Positions 51,778-61,228 of a stretch of 64,000 bases of DNA are shown here, in pieces; the stretch's first letter is position 1, and each line of letters opens with the position of its first letter. The translations under genes were made by a program, and so were the position numbers. Location of the stretch: the NCBI RefSeq assembly GCF_040225985.1, contig NZ_JBBPEU010000005.1:124001-188000 (forward strand), written 5' to 3'. The stretch comes from Shimia sp040225985. GTDB lineage: Bacteria; Pseudomonadota; Alphaproteobacteria; Rhodobacterales; Rhodobacteraceae. The notes under the pieces are model-generated. The model did not search any database. It was given only the letters and a program-made list of their open reading frames with translations, and had not been told where the DNA came from.

Positions 51778-52749
51778 TCACCGGTCATGCGGCTCCCAAT
51801 AATCCAGAACCGGATTGATCGGGATGATGCGATGCGGATTAATGCTGTCGTGGCTGTAATGATAGTGCCGCACGATGTGGTCAAAATTGACAGTCTCGGC
51901 AATGCCCGGCATTTGGTACAACGCCCGCAGATAGGCCCAGATGTTGGGATAGTCCACGATCCGTTTGCGGTTGCATTTGAAATGCAGGTGATAGACCGGG
52001 TCGAACCGGATCAGCGTGGTGAACAAGCGCCAGTCCGCCTCGGTCAAACGCTCGCCAAGCAAAAACCGGTGCGTGCCCAACAGGTCTTCAAGCCAGTCCA
52101 GTGTGTCAAACAAGGGCTCCACGGCCGCGTCATATGCTGCCTGAGAGGTTGCAAACCCGCATTTATAGACTCCGTTGTTCAGAGTATCATAGATGCGGTC
52201 GTTGATGTCGGAGATCGGTTCTCGAAGGTCTTCGGGCCAGTAATCGTTTTCGTTTTTCGTAATCCCGTCAAAGGCCGAATTGAACATGCGGATGATCTCG
52301 GCGCTTTCATTGGAGACGATTGTGCCTTGGTGTTTGTCCCATAGGATAGGAACGGTCACGCGACCAGAATAGCTGGGGTCGGCGCGGGTATAGATTTGGT
52401 GGGCATACTCGCTCTGAAACAGATCGTCGCCGTTTGCACCATACGCATCCGTCTGGAAAGTCCAACCCTCAGACAGCATGTCCGGATGCACCGCCGACAC
52501 AGAAACGTGGTCAGCAAGGCCCTTGAGTTGCCGAAAGATCAGCGTGCGGTGTGCCCACGGGCAGGCGTAAGAGACATACAGGTGATAGCGCCCGGTTTCG
52601 GCCTTGAAACCAGATTTCCCGGAAGGGCCCGCCGCGCCATCCACTGTAATCCAGTTGCGGAACTGAGACTCGGAGCGCACGAATTTTCCACCATTCGATC
52701 CCGTATCGTACCATTGATCTTTCCACTGACCTTCGACCAGCAAACCCAT
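51778..52749 (-). CDS. glutathionyl-hydroquinone reductase (YqjG-like GST)
   Basis: A 323-residue glutathione transferase of the Xi class, which reduces glutathionyl-hydroquinones back to hydroquinones. The active cysteine is in the SYACPWAHR motif near residue 63, and the TLNNGVYKCGFATSQ segment is typical. Cytoplasmic. GGAG near the ATG supports the start. Minus strand, with a 176-base gap to the next divergent gene. Confidence 0.9.
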   Translation of the reverse strand: MGLLVEGQWKDQWYDTGSNGGKFVRSESQFRNWITVDGAAGPSGKSGFKAETGRYHLYVSYACPWAHRTLIFRQLKGLADHVSVSAVHPDMLSEGWTFQTDAYGANGDDLFQSEYAHQIYTRADPSYSGRVTVPILWDKHQGTIVSNESAEIIRMFNSAFDGITKNENDYWPEDLREPISDINDRIYDTLNNGVYKCGFATSQAAYDAAVEPLFDTLDWLEDLLGTHRFLLGERLTEADWRLFTTLIRFDPVYHLHFKCNRKRIVDYPNIWAYLRALYQMPGIAETVNFDHIVRHYHYSHDSINPHRIIPINPVLDYWEPHDR

Positions 52750-52925
52750 GCCTTGCTCCTTTTGTAAAACTCAATGGGCAACCTAGTGCGGTCGGTGTGA
52801 GGACAAAACGCAACAGGGCGCAAATCACTTGCGCGCAAATGCACAATGACGCGGCTGTCATGAAAACGTGGCTTGACCAGAATCGGGGGCCTTGGGCACG
52901 ATAAAACCAACAAGGGAGACGACCG

Positions 52926-53279
52926 ATGACAACTTTTCTGCCCAAAGATGTTCAGGCGGGGCTGGATGAGGCCCGTAAGAAGAGCCTCAAAAAGAGCAGC
53001 CGCCTGCGGGTCGAGGCGGACGGTCAGTCCTTCCGCGTTCTCAAGTTTCGGGGTGACGGTTTTTCGCTGGACATCGAAGATGCGCCGCATTTGCGCGGGC
53101 TGGTCGACCTTTATGATGGGGGGCGACATCTCTCACAATGCCTGATCGTGGCATCCGAAGCCGAGGGCGACCTGATGCATTACGAATTCAAGCGTGCGAC
53201 TGCAGCTGCGGACAATGCTCCGGTTGATTTTTTCCGCGGTGAGAACGCGCCGGTTGCCCTGATCACGCGTGATGCGTGA
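52926..53279 (+). CDS. conserved hypothetical protein, possibly PilZ-like
   Basis: A 117-residue protein with no signal or membrane segment, following a GGGAG site. It has a basic stretch near residue 18-30 and a beta-rich remainder. The pattern RLRVEADGQSFRVLKFRGDGF followed by DLYDGGRHLSQCLIV recalls small PilZ-like domains, but the arginine/DxSxxG c-di-GMP motifs are not evident, so this is only a possible fold. The function is unknown. Confidence 0.55.
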   Translation: MTTFLPKDVQAGLDEARKKSLKKSSRLRVEADGQSFRVLKFRGDGFSLDIEDAPHLRGLVDLYDGGRHLSQCLIVASEAEGDLMHYEFKRATAAADNAPVDFFRGENAPVALITRDA

Positions 53280-53421
53280 TCGCCGAATACAGAAATTCCC
53301 TGATCGCAAAACAGCTTAGAGACCGAATCGCTTTCCACACCGCTGGGTGAGCGCGACGGCAAAAATCGGGAAATCGGGCGTGGCAGGTGGTAGGACTCGC
53401 TCGCCTTTCTTGGCTTAGGGC

Positions 53422-54594
53422 TTATTGCAAATCCGAAAACGCTTCGCTCAGGCGCTCACAGGCCTGTTGTACAAGGCTGCGCGGGGTGGCGATGTTGAAC
53501 CGCAGATAGGTTTCGCCGCCCTTGCCAAAGGTCACACCGTGGTTCGGCGCGACGCGCGCGGTCTTTTGGACGCGTTCGATAAATTCGTCCGGTGCCATGC
53601 CCGTATCGGCAAAATCGACCCAGCTGAGATAGGTTGCTTCCAATGGCATGGAACGCAGGCCCGGAATGGCGTTCACCGCGGAGTCGAAAAGTTTGCGGTT
53701 GCCATCCAGATACTGCACCAGATCATCCACCCAGGCCGCCCCTTCCGGGGAGTAGGCCGCTTCTGCCATGAACAAACCGAACGAGTTGGGCGACAATCCC
53801 AAAGCGGCCATTCGGGCAGCAAAGAGTGCGCGCAGCTTGTCGTCGGGAATGATGACATTGCCCGAATGAGACCCAGCAATGTTAAAGGTCTTGGTGGTCG
53901 CGGTCATCATCACAAGGCGGTCGGTGATGCTGTCGTCTACCAGTGTCATCGGGATATGCGTATTGCCGGGATAGACCAGATCATGGTGAATTTCATCTGA
54001 CACCAAAACAAGGTCATGGCGCTTGGCAAAATCGGCCACACCTTGCAGTTCCTCACGGGTCCACACACGGCCGCCCGGGTTATGAGGCGAACACAGGATG
54101 ACCATCTTTTCGGTGCCGGTCATCATCGCATCATAGGCGTCGAAATCCATTTCATAGAGCCCGTCATTGTTGACGAGTTCGAATTCCACCACCTTGCGAC
54201 CTGCCGCCGATATCACACGGGCGAAGGCGTGATACACCGGCGTGAACAGGACCACGCCGTCGCCGGGGGCGGTATAGGCATCCACGCACATGGCCGTGCC
54301 ATTCACGAGGCCATGGGTTGTGAAGATATGCGACGGGTCGACCTTCCAACCGTGGCGGGTTTCCATCCACCAGCATATGGCCGCCCGATACGCGGTTTCG
54401 TCGCCGTAATAGCCATAGATGCCGTGGTCGATCATGCGGGCCAGTGCATTGGTGATGCATTGCGGTGGGCGGAAATCCATATCCGCCACCCACATCGCAA
54501 GGCCATCCTTGGCAGGAACTCCATAGAGTTTTTCCATCATGTCCCACTTCACGGAATGGGTGCCATATCTGTTGATGACCTCGTCAAAGCTCAT
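53422..54594 (-). CDS. PatB/MalY-type C-S lyase or aminotransferase
   Basis: A 390-residue PLP enzyme of the MalY/PatB group, which cleaves cystathionine or related C-S bonds and yields pyruvate and ammonium. Visible motifs include WVADMDFRPP near the start, CSPHNPGGRVW and the lysine region TATTKTFNIAGSHSGN. I chose ATG 54594 with AGAGG nine bases upstream; the frame is open further. A class II aminotransferase is the alternative identity. It is divergent from the deformylase pair. Confidence 0.87.
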   Translation of the reverse strand: MSFDEVINRYGTHSVKWDMMEKLYGVPAKDGLAMWVADMDFRPPQCITNALARMIDHGIYGYYGDETAYRAAICWWMETRHGWKVDPSHIFTTHGLVNGTAMCVDAYTAPGDGVVLFTPVYHAFARVISAAGRKVVEFELVNNDGLYEMDFDAYDAMMTGTEKMVILCSPHNPGGRVWTREELQGVADFAKRHDLVLVSDEIHHDLVYPGNTHIPMTLVDDSITDRLVMMTATTKTFNIAGSHSGNVIIPDDKLRALFAARMAALGLSPNSFGLFMAEAAYSPEGAAWVDDLVQYLDGNRKLFDSAVNAIPGLRSMPLEATYLSWVDFADTGMAPDEFIERVQKTARVAPNHGVTFGKGGETYLRFNIATPRSLVQQACERLSEAFSDLQ

Positions 54595-54685
54595 ATCGGG
54601 TATCCTCTCGCCATAGGTTTGCCCGACGCTAGCGGATTGAACGGCGGGCGCAAGAGCCGTTGCAACCATGGGCGCCTTGGCCTAG

Positions 54686-55207
54686 ATGAAACCCATGATC
54701 AAGCCAATCCTCATTCACCCCGACCCCCGCCTGAAAAAGGTATGCGCCCCTGTCGACGATCTGTCGGACGGTCTGCGCGATTTGGCCAAGGATATGCTGG
54801 CCACCATGTACGATGCCCCGGGGATCGGTCTTGCCGCGCCTCAGATCGGCGTTCTGGAGCGGTTGATCGTGATGGATTGTGTCAAAGATGGCGACCCCGA
54901 GCCCACAGTCATGTTCAACCCCGAGATACTGTCTTCGTCGGATGATCTAAACACCTATGAAGAGGGCTGCCTGTCGATCCCCGAACAATTCGCGGATGTC
55001 ACACGCCCTGCCGAGGTGCGGGTCGGCTGGATCGACGAACAGGGCAATCCCCGCGAAAAGGATTTCGACGGGCTCTGGGCGACCTGCGTGCAGCATGAGA
55101 TCGATCATCTGAACGGCAAGCTTTTCATTGACTACCTCGGGCCTATGAAGCGGCAGATGATGACGCGCAAATCGCAGAAACTGAAACGAGAACGCGCCCG
55201 CGTTTGA
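54686..55207 (+). CDS. def: peptide deformylase
   Basis: A 173-residue metalloenzyme that removes the formyl group from new proteins. All three motifs are intact: GIGLAAPQIGV, EEGCLSIP (metal cysteine) and QHEIDHLNG (two metal histidines and catalytic glutamate). ATG 54686 and ATG 54695 are both possible starts. First of three plus-strand genes (def, def-like, fmt) in one translation-initiation operon. Confidence 0.95.
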   Translation: MKPMIKPILIHPDPRLKKVCAPVDDLSDGLRDLAKDMLATMYDAPGIGLAAPQIGVLERLIVMDCVKDGDPEPTVMFNPEILSSSDDLNTYEEGCLSIPEQFADVTRPAEVRVGWIDEQGNPREKDFDGLWATCVQHEIDHLNGKLFIDYLGPMKRQMMTRKSQKLKRERARV

Positions 55208-55227
55208 CGCGATGGGAAAGGGCCCCT

Positions 55228-55722
55228 ATGACCGTTCGTAAGTGCATTCCCTGGCCTGATAAGCGCTTGCGCGCATCGGCTGAACCTGTGTCCGAAATCA
55301 CCGACGAGATCCATCAGATCTGGAACGACCTGATCGATACGATGGAGGCCATGCCAGGGGTGGGCATGGGGGCAAACCAGATCGGGGTGTTAAAGCGGCT
55401 TGCCGTCGTGGATGCCAGTGAAGAGCGTGGACAGGTCGTGCGCATGGCAAACCCCGAAATCCTGCACGCTTCGGTGCAGCTACGCGAACATGACGAGGCC
55501 AGCCCGAACTTGCCGGGGGTCTGGGCGACCATCAAACGTCCGCGTGCGGTGACCGTGCGCTATATGGATGAACACGGCTCAACCGTGGAGAAAGACTTTG
55601 TCGGGTTGTGGGCCACAAGCGTCCAGCACCAGATCGACCATCTGAACGGCAAGATGTATTTTGACCATCTCAGCAAAACCAAGCGCGACATGCTGATCAA
55701 GAAGGCGAGAAAGCAACGATGA
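55228..55722 (+). CDS. degenerate peptide deformylase paralogue
   Basis: A 164-residue deformylase-family protein encoded directly after the true deformylase. Motif 1 is changed to GVGMGANQIGV. In motif 2 the metal-binding cysteine is Ser92 (EASPNLPG in place of EGCLSxP), and motif 3 reads QHQIDHLNG, with the catalytic Glu replaced by Gln135. It should not deformylate by the usual mechanism, so a scaffold, regulatory or altered activity is likely. ATG 55228 follows GGGAAAGGG. Its stop overlaps the fmt ATG (ATGA). Confidence 0.85.
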   Translation: MTVRKCIPWPDKRLRASAEPVSEITDEIHQIWNDLIDTMEAMPGVGMGANQIGVLKRLAVVDASEERGQVVRMANPEILHASVQLREHDEASPNLPGVWATIKRPRAVTVRYMDEHGSTVEKDFVGLWATSVQHQIDHLNGKMYFDHLSKTKRDMLIKKARKQR

Positions 55723-56624
55723 AAATCGTATTCATGGGCACCCCTGAATTTTCCGTGCCGGTGCTGGATGCGCTGGTTGACGCGGGTCACGACATCGTTG
55801 CCGTCTATTGTCAGCCGCCACGTCCGGCAGGGCGCGGCAAGAAAGAACGCCCGACGCCGGTTCATGCGCGAGCCCTCGAACTGGGGCTTGAGGTTCGGCA
55901 TCCGGTTTCGCTCAAATCGCAGCAAGAGCAGGACGCGATCCGTCAGCTGGAGGCCGATGTGGGTGTGGTCGTGGCCTATGGTTTGATCTTGCCGCAGGCG
56001 GTTCTTGATGCGCCAAAGCAGGGTTGTCTCAACATCCACGCGAGCCTTCTGCCGCGCTGGCGCGGGGCGGCGCCTATTCATCGCGCCATCATGGCAGGCG
56101 ATCAGGAAACCGGCGTGTGCATCATGCAGATGGAGGCCGGACTCGACACGGGGCCTGTTCTTTTGCGCCGCGAGATCGCGATTGGCCCCGAAGAGACAAC
56201 TGCACAGTTGCATGACCGCTTGTCTGAACTTGGCGCGGCGGCGATTGTCGAGGCCTTGTCGAAACTGGTTGATCTGACGCCAACCCCACAGCCCGAACGG
56301 GGCGTGACCTATGCCCACAAAATCGACAAATCCGAGAGCAAGGTCGATTGGTCCGTCCCTTCGCAAGAGGTGGACCGTTTGATCCGTGGCCTTTCGCCGT
56401 TTCCCGGGGCCTGGTGTGATATGAACGGACAACGGGTCAAACTGCTGGCTTCAAAGCTGGCCGAAGGGCATGGCCCTGCGGGCGCTGTGCTGGATGATTC
56501 ACTGACCGTGGCCTGTGGGAAGGGGGCGGTAAAACTGCTGCGCTTGCAACGGGCGGGCAAGGGCGCACAGGATGCCGAGGTTTTTCAACGCGGTTTCCCG
56601 ATCCCCGAGGGCACGCAACTCTGA
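55719..56624 (+). CDS. fmt: methionyl-tRNA formyltransferase Fmt
   Basis: A 301-residue enzyme that adds the formyl group to initiator Met-tRNA. It begins MKIVFMGTPEFSVPVLDAL, has NIHASLLPRWRGAAPIHRAI with the catalytic Asn/His, and GLDTGPVL after it. The C-terminal barrel binds tRNA. It follows the degenerate deformylase by a 4-base overlap, completing an operon that adds and removes formyl groups. Confidence 0.95.
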   Translation: MKIVFMGTPEFSVPVLDALVDAGHDIVAVYCQPPRPAGRGKKERPTPVHARALELGLEVRHPVSLKSQQEQDAIRQLEADVGVVVAYGLILPQAVLDAPKQGCLNIHASLLPRWRGAAPIHRAIMAGDQETGVCIMQMEAGLDTGPVLLRREIAIGPEETTAQLHDRLSELGAAAIVEALSKLVDLTPTPQPERGVTYAHKIDKSESKVDWSVPSQEVDRLIRGLSPFPGAWCDMNGQRVKLLASKLAEGHGPAGAVLDDSLTVACGKGAVKLLRLQRAGKGAQDAEVFQRGFPIPEGTQL

Positions 56625-56636
56625 CCGGAGACTTCC

Positions 56637-56873
56637 ATGTTTTTCACCTTCTTCGGAACTGTCATCATTGCGGGCATCATCGGGTATGCGTCTGAACGCA
56701 GTAAGTTCACCCATAACGGAATTATCCCCTCAATCATCATCTGTGTCGGTGGGGCCTTCCTGTTTTTCTTAGTGGGGCGCATGTTCGGGATCAGTTTCGG
56801 CAGTGCCGGGCTGGATGCCATCATCTCGTCCATCGGGGCCCTTTTAATCGTACCAACCCATTTCCGGCGTTAG
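56637..56873 (+). CDS. GlsB/YeaQ/YmgE family membrane protein
   Basis: A 78-residue protein with three hydrophobic segments and the GNSxPS-type glycine-rich pattern of the transglycosylase-associated GlsB/YeaQ family. Members are linked to general stress, but the biochemical role is unknown. GGAG precedes the ATG. It starts 12 bases after fmt and may be read through from that operon. Confidence 0.75.
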   Translation: MFFTFFGTVIIAGIIGYASERSKFTHNGIIPSIIICVGGAFLFFLVGRMFGISFGSAGLDAIISSIGALLIVPTHFRR

Positions 56874-56969
56874 GTGTTTGGGGCCAAAGCCCTAAAACTG
56901 TTTACGATTTGTCTAAAACACGATAGGCTATTCTCATAACAAGCGGCCGCGCTGAATGAGCCGCACCAT

Positions 56970-58013
56970 ATGAGGCAAAGAGAGAAAGTGGCTTATTCTG
57001 GCTTGAGGGGTGCGTCCGACGCACCCAAGGTTACCGTTGTTACCACGATGAAAGACGAAGGTGCTTATATCCCTGACTGGGTTGCGCATTACAAGACGCT
57101 GGGGGCAACCGACATTGTCGTTTTTACCAATGATGTGAACGACCAGACGGACCACATCCTGCGGCGGCTGACCGCGATGGGCGAAGTGCACCACCGCTTT
57201 AACCGCGTCATGCGGCGCGGCCCTCACAAAAGCGCCCTGATGTGGGCCGAATATGAACCGGCCGTGCGCGATGCCGACTGGTTGCTGGTGGTGGATGTGG
57301 ACGAGTATCTCCAGATCAAAACCGGTGACGGCACATTTCAGGCGCTGATCGAGGCCAACGCCACGGCTGACGCGATTTCCTTTCCGTGGCGGATCTTCGG
57401 AAATGCCGGAATTCAGGGCATCGCGCGTGATCCAGTGCCAAAACTGTTCACACGGGCGCAGCCTGCAGTCGGCGCACCGGGCGAACACCGTTTCTTTAAG
57501 ACGTTGCATCGCAATGACCGTACAAAATTTGCGCGCATGGGGGTCCACCGCCCGTTCCTTGCCGAAGATCATCCCCCGATCAACTGGGTTCTGCCCGACG
57601 GTACGCCGATCTTGCAAGACGACATGCCCGGCGCCTTGTTCGTACGTGACCATTACGGGTACGAGGCTGCGCAGTTGAACCATTATGCGCTGCGTTCGGT
57701 CGATGCCTTCCTCAACAAGAAAGCGCGCGGTCGTGCCAATCACCAGAACGGTACGATCGAGCTGGGCTATTGGCAGAAATTCAACAAGAACCACGAGGAA
57801 GATACTTCACTCGCCGAGAATTTCTTTGCAGCCGACGCCTATCGCGAGCGCATGTTCGCAGACGATCCGTTATTGCGGCGCGGGTTTGAAAAATCCGTGG
57901 TCTGGGCGCGCAGGTCTGCCCGCGCGGCAAGGCGGGATCCGGAAATCCAGAAATTCCTTGCGACCCTGACCGAGGATACAGGACAGGAACAAGCCAACAC
58001 CAAAGTGGCCTGA
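56970..58013 (+). CDS. family 2-like glycosyltransferase (Glyco_tranf_2_4)
   Basis: A 347-residue GT-A-type transferase. VTVVTTMKDEGAYIPDWVAHY at the start of the domain and the metal motif VVDVDEYLQI near 110 support the family. The substrate is unknown; the group is common in exopolysaccharide loci, but no such locus adjoins it. No signal or membrane segment. The ATG at 56970 lacks a strong ribosome site, so a later GTG is possible. Confidence 0.82.
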   Translation: MRQREKVAYSGLRGASDAPKVTVVTTMKDEGAYIPDWVAHYKTLGATDIVVFTNDVNDQTDHILRRLTAMGEVHHRFNRVMRRGPHKSALMWAEYEPAVRDADWLLVVDVDEYLQIKTGDGTFQALIEANATADAISFPWRIFGNAGIQGIARDPVPKLFTRAQPAVGAPGEHRFFKTLHRNDRTKFARMGVHRPFLAEDHPPINWVLPDGTPILQDDMPGALFVRDHYGYEAAQLNHYALRSVDAFLNKKARGRANHQNGTIELGYWQKFNKNHEEDTSLAENFFAADAYRERMFADDPLLRRGFEKSVVWARRSARAARRDPEIQKFLATLTEDTGQEQANTKVA

Positions 58014-58018
58014 ACAGG

Positions 58019-58471
58019 CTAGGGTTTGAAGGGGGCCATGCCCGCGCGGGCCAGTTCGTCCGCGCGTTCGTTTTCCGGGTGTCCAGCGTGGCCCTTGACC
58101 CATTCCCATGTCACATCATGGCGGGCTTGGGCCGCGTCAAGCCGTTGCCATAGCTCGACATTCTTGACGGGCTTCTTGCTTGCGGTTTTCCAGCCGTTCC
58201 GCTTCCAGCCAAAAATCCAGCCGGTGACGCCATTTTTGACATAGGCGCTGTCTGTGACGACGGTGATCTTGCTGGGCTTTGCCAGGGTTTCCAACGCCAT
58301 GATGGCCGCCATCAACTCCATCTTGTTATTGGTTGTCTCTGCCGCGCCACCTGAAAGCTCGCGTTCCTTGAGGATGTCGTCCCCGTTCATGGCGCGCATC
58401 AAAACCCCCCAGCCACCGGGACCGGGATTTCCAGAGCACGCACCGTCGGTATAAGCAAATAGATCAGGCAT
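58019..58471 (-). CDS. rnhA: ribonuclease HI
   Basis: A 150-residue RNase H that degrades the RNA strand of RNA-DNA hybrids. The catalytic residues are in YTDGACSGNPGPGGWG (Asp), KMELMAAIMAL (Glu), VTDSAYVKNGV (Asp) and NERADELA (Asp). The start overlaps the end of the methyltransferase gene by 8 bases, so it is the last gene of the minus-strand run from ispH. Confidence 0.95.
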   Translation of the reverse strand: MPDLFAYTDGACSGNPGPGGWGVLMRAMNGDDILKERELSGGAAETTNNKMELMAAIMALETLAKPSKITVVTDSAYVKNGVTGWIFGWKRNGWKTASKKPVKNVELWQRLDAAQARHDVTWEWVKGHAGHPENERADELARAGMAPFKP

Positions 58472-59054
58472 GGGACGCCACTGTTATCCAATCACTCACA
58501 CTGCCTTCAAGCCCCTTTCCACGCCCCCGATTGATTTTAAGGATTGTGAAACCCGCACCTTGCAGCAAGCCCAGCAGTTCGTCTTCTTGATAATAGGTGT
58601 AGAAACGGCCTAGACGGTCGCGGGCGCATCCTGTGCCGCACTTCAAACCGATGTGAAAAGTACCGTTGTCCCTGAGCGCGCGGAAGATGGCGGCCAGATG
58701 GCGCGGCATGTCTGCACGCGGGGCGTGTAGCAAGCTGAAGTTAGCCCAAATGCCGTCATACAGATTTTCTTCGGTCAGGTCGTCAAAGCTGCCTTGTCGG
58801 GCGATAACGCCGGGTCGTGATGTCGCCCGCCGGACCATCTCGGGCGAGGGGTCCATCGCATGGGCGGTTAACCCATGACGGGCCATTTCCTCGGCGCTGT
58901 GTCCCGGACCACATCCCAGATCAAGAACGGCGCCTTTGGGCGGGACACGGGCGATGAAGGCGACCAATTGTTTGTCCCGCGCTTCGCTTTGGGTCATGGC
59001 CGCGTAATCTGCGGCGTGGGCGTTGTAGACTTCTATGGTTTCGCGATCGGTCAT
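58464..59054 (-). CDS. class I SAM-dependent methyltransferase
   Basis: A 196-residue methyltransferase. The SAM-binding motif VLDLGCGPGHSAEEM lies near residue 45, followed by HAMDPSPEMV (acidic residue for ribose) and the substrate-linked ANFSLLHAPR. The substrate is unknown. ATG 59054 overlaps the lysE stop by 4 bases; longer upstream frames lie inside the next gene. Confidence 0.85.
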   Translation of the reverse strand: MTDRETIEVYNAHAADYAAMTQSEARDKQLVAFIARVPPKGAVLDLGCGPGHSAEEMARHGLTAHAMDPSPEMVRRATSRPGVIARQGSFDDLTEENLYDGIWANFSLLHAPRADMPRHLAAIFRALRDNGTFHIGLKCGTGCARDRLGRFYTYYQEDELLGLLQGAGFTILKINRGRGKGLEGSVSDWITVASHA

Positions 59055-59665
59055 GCCCGCTCCAGCGCGAGTCGCCCGGCGAGGGCTACGAAGATCGCGG
59101 CAAAGCCACGGTTTAGCCAGCGCATGACGGCGGCACTTCCCAAAAGTAGATCCCGCGCCTTTGCGGCGAACACCCCGTAGAGCACGAACACCAAAAATGT
59201 GAGTAACATGAACACCGCACCGAGCAGCGCCATTTCCAGCGAAGCCGTGGCAGGGTTGCCCGATAGGAAGGGCGGCAACAGTGCCAGGAAAAACACCGAG
59301 AGTTTTGGGTTCAGGATGTTGATCAACGCTCCGCGTCGGGCAATGGCAATCCCATTCTGTTTCCTGTGGTCCGCGGTCACAGACAGCGCACCACCAGAGC
59401 GCAGAGCCTGCCACGCGAGGTAAAGAAGATAGGCGACACCTGCGAATTTTACGACGTTAAACAAAAGTGCAGAAGTATGCAGCACCGCAGCCAGCCCCAG
59501 TGTTGCAGCCGCCAGATGCGGGACGATGCCGAACGTGCCTCCGACCGCAGCCCAGATCGCCGCCTGTCGGCCTTGGCCCAACCCCATGGCAAGCGTGTAA
59601 ATGACACCGGTGCCCGGCGCGATGACCACGACAAGGGCGGTCAAAAGAAACTGTGTGGAAATCAT
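59051..59665 (-). CDS. LysE/RhtB family amino acid exporter
   Basis: A 204-residue membrane protein with about six helices. The N-terminal APGTGVIYTLAMGLGQGRQ and NILNPKLSVFFLALLP motifs are those of LysE/RhtB exporters, which push amino acids or related compounds out. The substrate is unknown. It follows the DUF3429 gene on the same strand after 22 bases and overlaps the methyltransferase gene. Confidence 0.88.
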   Translation of the reverse strand: MISTQFLLTALVVVIAPGTGVIYTLAMGLGQGRQAAIWAAVGGTFGIVPHLAAATLGLAAVLHTSALLFNVVKFAGVAYLLYLAWQALRSGGALSVTADHRKQNGIAIARRGALINILNPKLSVFFLALLPPFLSGNPATASLEMALLGAVFMLLTFLVFVLYGVFAAKARDLLLGSAAVMRWLNRGFAAIFVALAGRLALERA

Positions 59666-59687
59666 GAAAAATCCTTTGATGAACAGG

Positions 59688-60140
59688 TTAGAAAAATACT
59701 GTCACGGCGAGACAAATCTCGACCACGCAGGTCAGCAAAAGGCGCAGGCGCATCCACCATGATGGCGTCAGGCGCCATTGAGAAAAGGTATAGTCCAGCA
59801 ACAGTAGGCCGGCAAAACCGAACATGAGGTTTGTTGCGGCGCCCACAGGTCCGCCACCAGTCATGAAAAACGCCCAGAGGGCAGGCAAGGTCGAAAGTGC
59901 ATATCCGATTGCCGCGCGCGATCCTTCAATGCGTGTCGCAAAGCCCCACAAGACGCCAGACATGAAGGATAGGATCACCGACCCATAGAACAGTTGAACA
60001 TAAGGGCCGACGAACCGGGGCCCCAAGGTGGCTGCGCCCCAATCCTGCAAACCGGGGGCCAGAACCGTAAACGCCCCCCAGATAAACGGGATCAGGCCAG
60101 CAAGGCCCAGAAGAAGCGGCGCGCGGGGAATCGAGGTCAT
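59688..60140 (-). CDS. DUF3429 family membrane protein
   Basis: A 150-residue protein with five hydrophobic segments spanning most of its length. The opening PRAPLLLGLAGLIPFIWGA and SVILSFMSGVLWG stretches fit DUF3429, a membrane family of unknown function. It overlaps the ispH stop by 4 bases and so is translated with it. Confidence 0.8.
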   Translation of the reverse strand: MTSIPRAPLLLGLAGLIPFIWGAFTVLAPGLQDWGAATLGPRFVGPYVQLFYGSVILSFMSGVLWGFATRIEGSRAAIGYALSTLPALWAFFMTGGGPVGAATNLMFGFAGLLLLDYTFSQWRLTPSWWMRLRLLLTCVVEICLAVTVFF

Positions 60141-61090
60141 GCGTGCATGTCCCGCAACACGCGCGGTACCTTGAAGTTGACCCGCTCGACGGCGGTTTCG
60201 ACGATCTCGACCGTCACGTCATACTTTTTGCGGCAAGCATCAATGACCTCGTTGACCAGGACCTCGGGCGCCGAGGCGCCGGCAGTAATCCCAAGGTGTC
60301 GGATGCCTTCCAGAGCGCGCCAGTCAATTTCTTCTGCGCGTTGGACAAGCTGCGAATAGGCACAGCCGTTTTTGGCGCCGACCTCGACAAGGCGTCGCGA
60401 GTTCGAAGAGTTGGGCGCGCCGACGACAAGGATGGCGTCCACTTTTGGGGCAATGGCCTTCACGGCCTCTTGCCGGTTTGTGGTCGCATAACAGATGTCT
60501 TCCTTGTGCGGTCCCACGATTTGTGGAAACCGTGCCTGGAGGGCCGCGACAATCCCGATCGTGTCATCCACCGAGAGGGTTGTCTGTGTCACAAAGGCGA
60601 GCTTTTCCGGGTCGCGTACCTTAATTGTGGCCACGTCTTCTTCTGTCTCGACCAGCAGGACTTCTCCGTCGGGCAATTGGCCCATCGTGCCAATGGTTTC
60701 GGGGTGTCCCGCATGGCCGATCATGATAATTTGCAAGCCATGTTCGAAATGGCGTTCAGCCTCGATATGCACCTTGGACACAAGTGGGCAGGTGGCGTCG
60801 ACATAGACCATCTCCCGGCGCTGCGCTTCGGCGGGCACTGATTTTGCCACCCCATGTGCCGAGAAAATCACTGGTCTGTCATCGGGGCAATCGTCAAGCT
60901 CTTCCACGAAGACGGCGCCTTTCTCGCGCAGCCCGTCAACCACGAACTTGTTATGCACGATCTCGTGGCGGACATAGACCGGTGCCCCCCATTTTTCGAG
61001 AGCCATTTCAACGATCTTGATGGCGCGGTCGACCCCCGCGCAGAATCCACGCGGTGCGGCAAGATGGATGGTCAGGGGCGGATTTGGCAT
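60137..61090 (-). CDS. ispH: 4-hydroxy-3-methylbut-2-enyl diphosphate reductase IspH
   Basis: A 317-residue iron-sulfur enzyme, the last step of the MEP isoprenoid pathway, yielding IPP and DMAPP. The three cluster cysteines are in PRGFCAGVDRAI, DATCPLVSKVH and DICYATTNRQEA; HGVAKSV, TQTTLS and GAPNSSNSRRL are the other family motifs. I chose ATG 61090 with AAGGG upstream; the long frame to 61213 lacks support. It heads a minus-strand run to rnhA. Confidence 0.95.
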   Translation of the reverse strand: MPNPPLTIHLAAPRGFCAGVDRAIKIVEMALEKWGAPVYVRHEIVHNKFVVDGLREKGAVFVEELDDCPDDRPVIFSAHGVAKSVPAEAQRREMVYVDATCPLVSKVHIEAERHFEHGLQIIMIGHAGHPETIGTMGQLPDGEVLLVETEEDVATIKVRDPEKLAFVTQTTLSVDDTIGIVAALQARFPQIVGPHKEDICYATTNRQEAVKAIAPKVDAILVVGAPNSSNSRRLVEVGAKNGCAYSQLVQRAEEIDWRALEGIRHLGITAGASAPEVLVNEVIDACRKKYDVTVEIVETAVERVNFKVPRVLRDMHA

Positions 61091-61228
61091 GTGCGATCCC
61101 TTTTCGTACTTGATCCAGAGGTAAGGCCTTGGGCGCGGCGCGTCCACCCCGAGGCGCGCGCGAAAATGTGATTGGCGTTTCCGTGGCTGGAAGGTTTTAG
61201 GCCCATGCTGCAAAGCGAAAGGGAACCC

